The position numbers and the translations under genes were made by a program. Of a stretch of DNA of 35,458 nt, positions 34,230 through 35,458 are shown piece after piece (position 1 is the stretch's first letter; every line of letters starts with the position of its first letter). The stretch comes from Pseudomonas sp. UFMG81 (GTDB taxonomy: Bacteria > Pseudomonadota > Gammaproteobacteria > Pseudomonadales > Pseudomonadaceae). Under the pieces are notes generated by a model, which saw only the letters and a program-made list of their open reading frames with translations, was not told the DNA's origin and did not search any database. Where the stretch lies: positions 145,766 through 181,223 of the forward strand of contig NZ_JACAFQ010000003.1 of NCBI RefSeq assembly GCF_015354575.1, in the 5' to 3' direction.

Positions 34230-35330
34230 ATGTCCGATACCTTCCTCAATCCGGTCACCACCCAGACCTGGGCCAATGGCCGCCACATCGTGCGCTGCGT
34301 CAAGGTCATCCAGGAGACCTGGGACGTGCGCACCTTCTGCTTCATGGCCGACCAGCCGATCATGTTCTTCTTCAAGCCCGGGCAGTTCGTCACCCTGGAG
34401 CTGGAGATCGAAGGCCGGCCTGTGATGCGCTCCTACACCATCTCCAGTTCGCCGTCGGTACCCTACAGCTTCTCGATCACCGTCAAGCGCGTGCCGGGTG
34501 GGTTGGTATCGAACTTCCTCCACGACACCATGCACGAAGGTGCCGAGCTGCCGGTGCACGGGCCGGTAGGGCTGTTCAACGCCATCGACTTCCCGGCGGG
34601 CAAGGTGCTGTACCTGTCCGGGGGCGTCGGTATCACCCCGGTGATGTCCATGGCCCGCTGGTTCTACGACACCAACGCCAACGTCGACATGGTGTTCGTG
34701 CACAGCGCCCGCTCACCGAAAGACATCATCTACCACCGCGAGCTGGAGCAGATGGCCTCGCGCATCCCCAACTTCAGCCTGCACATCATCTGCGAGAAGC
34801 ACGGGCTGGGTGAGCCCTGGGCGGGCTATCGCGGTTACCTCAACCAGCGGCTGATGGAACTGATCGCCCCGGACTACCTGGAACGCACCATCTTCTGCTG
34901 CGGCCCCACGCCCTACATGAGCGCGGTCAAACGCATGCTCGAAGCGGTCGGCTTCGACATGAAGAACTACCACGAGGAATCGTTCGGCGCGACGCCAGCG
35001 GAGGCCAAGGCCGATGCCGTGGAGCACGCGGAAGCGGCGGCCGATGCGCCGGAACTGGATGCGGCCGACCTCAACCTGGTGGAGTTCGTCGGCAGCGACA
35101 AGAGCATCCGCGTGGCACCGGGCGAGACCGTGCATGCGGCGGCGGCGAAGGTCGGGCTGATGATCCCCAAGGCTTGCGGCATGGGTATCTGCGGCACCTG
35201 CAAAGTGCTCAAGCTGGGCGGCGAGGTGGAGATGGAGCACAACGGCGGGATCACCGAAGAGGACGAAGCCGAGGGCTACATCCTGTCGTGCTGCAGCGTG
35301 CCGAAAGGGGATGTGCGGATCGAGTATTGA
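34230..35330 (+). CDS. gbcB: Glycine betaine monooxygenase reductase GbcB
   Basis: Passes electrons from NAD(P)H to GbcA. It has 366 residues from the ATG at 34230 (MSDTFLNPVTT); GGAG at 34220-34223 fits this start best (6 bases), although an ATG at 34224 and a longer frame to 34143 exist, the latter running through the promoter. The FAD site is RSYTISSSP (67-75), the nucleotide site GGVGITPVMS (131-140) and CCGPTPYM (223-230), and the C-terminal plant-type [2Fe-2S] cysteines are 316, 321, 324 and 354. An Ala/Glu-rich linker (about 255-280) joins the domains. Confidence 0.96.
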   Translation: MSDTFLNPVTTQTWANGRHIVRCVKVIQETWDVRTFCFMADQPIMFFFKPGQFVTLELEIEGRPVMRSYTISSSPSVPYSFSITVKRVPGGLVSNFLHDTMHEGAELPVHGPVGLFNAIDFPAGKVLYLSGGVGITPVMSMARWFYDTNANVDMVFVHSARSPKDIIYHRELEQMASRIPNFSLHIICEKHGLGEPWAGYRGYLNQRLMELIAPDYLERTIFCCGPTPYMSAVKRMLEAVGFDMKNYHEESFGATPAEAKADAVEHAEAAADAPELDAADLNLVEFVGSDKSIRVAPGETVHAAAAKVGLMIPKACGMGICGTCKVLKLGGEVEMEHNGGITEEDEAEGYILSCCSVPKGDVRIEY

Positions 35331-35346
35331 TCTGACATTCAAGTGC

Positions 35347-35458
35347 CTGGGGCTGCTGCGCAGCCCTTTCGCCGCGGTTCGTCGCCACGGCAAGCCGGCT
35401 CCACCTGGCGGCTCGCATAAATCCTGTAGGAGCGGCCTTGTGTCGCGAAAGGGCCGCA
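35347..35458. repeat. REP-type repeat, truncated by the window edge
   Basis: A GGGCTGCTGCGCAGCCC hairpin (35350-35366) followed by TTT directly after gbcB, a CACGGCAAGCCGGCTCCA half unit (about 35386-35403), and from 35423 CTGTAGGAGCGGCCTTGTGT, the left arm of the same REP family as at 15893. The right arm lies outside the window. Confidence 0.75.

Overview
The window looks like a chromosomal segment of a Pseudomonas putida-group bacterium. The evidence is the GC-rich coding style, many REP-type palindromes (GCGGGCAAGCCCGC, GCCGGCAAGCCGGC and GCGGCC...GCGACAC forms), and a gene order I recognise from P. putida and P. aeruginosa: mutY, his genes, cbcXWV, sdaA, gbdR, carnitine operon, dgc operon, gbcAB. 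The assignment rests on recalled gene order and families; no search was run.

Layout. Positions 1-3.2 kb: mutY (cut by the window edge) and an AsmA-family gene on the minus strand, overlapping by 4 bases. 3.8-5.5 kb: an oxalate/formate-type MFS transporter. 5.7-8.8 kb: hisB-hisH-DUF2164-hisA-hisF. 8.9-11.9 kb (minus): cbcX-cbcW-cbcV, a quaternary-amine ABC importer, divergent from sdaA (12.4-13.8 kb) and followed by the regulator gbdR (14.2-15.3 kb). 15.3-19.7 kb (minus): a small hypothetical gene, then caiX-cdhC-cdhA-cdhB for carnitine, divergent from the regulator cdhR (19.8-20.8 kb). 20.9-22.5 kb: a secreted metallophosphoesterase and a DUF1311/LprI-like protein. 22.8-30.7 kb: an M19-like dipeptidase, DUF5943, dgcA, dgcB and an ETF alpha/beta pair. 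30.7-32.6 kb: an AT-richer island with diverged repeats carrying DnaA-box-like 9-mers and a stand-alone Rhs-core gene with an unrecognised C-terminal region. 32.6-35.3 kb: divergent gbcA and gbcB.

The genes form one nutritional route. CbcXWV and the extra binding protein CaiX import choline, betaine and carnitine. CdhA, CdhC and CdhB turn carnitine into glycine betaine. GbcAB removes one methyl group to give dimethylglycine. DgcAB, with its own ETF pair, gives sarcosine. Sarcosine oxidase and GlyA lie outside the window and would yield glycine and then serine, which SdaA deaminates to pyruvate. GbdR and CdhR are the two AraC/GATase-type activators.

The less explained material is: (1) the orphan Rhs-core gene and the repeat array in front of it; (2) six perfect TGTGGATAA 9-mers, all in one orientation, between 29.2 and 34.0 kb; (3) GTCG-containing direct repeats spaced 20-21 bp at four catabolic promoters; (4) an orphan plus-strand terminator at 15.8 kb that suggests a small RNA; and (5) family members with altered key residues (the M19 dipeptidase, DgcA, the metallophosphoesterase).
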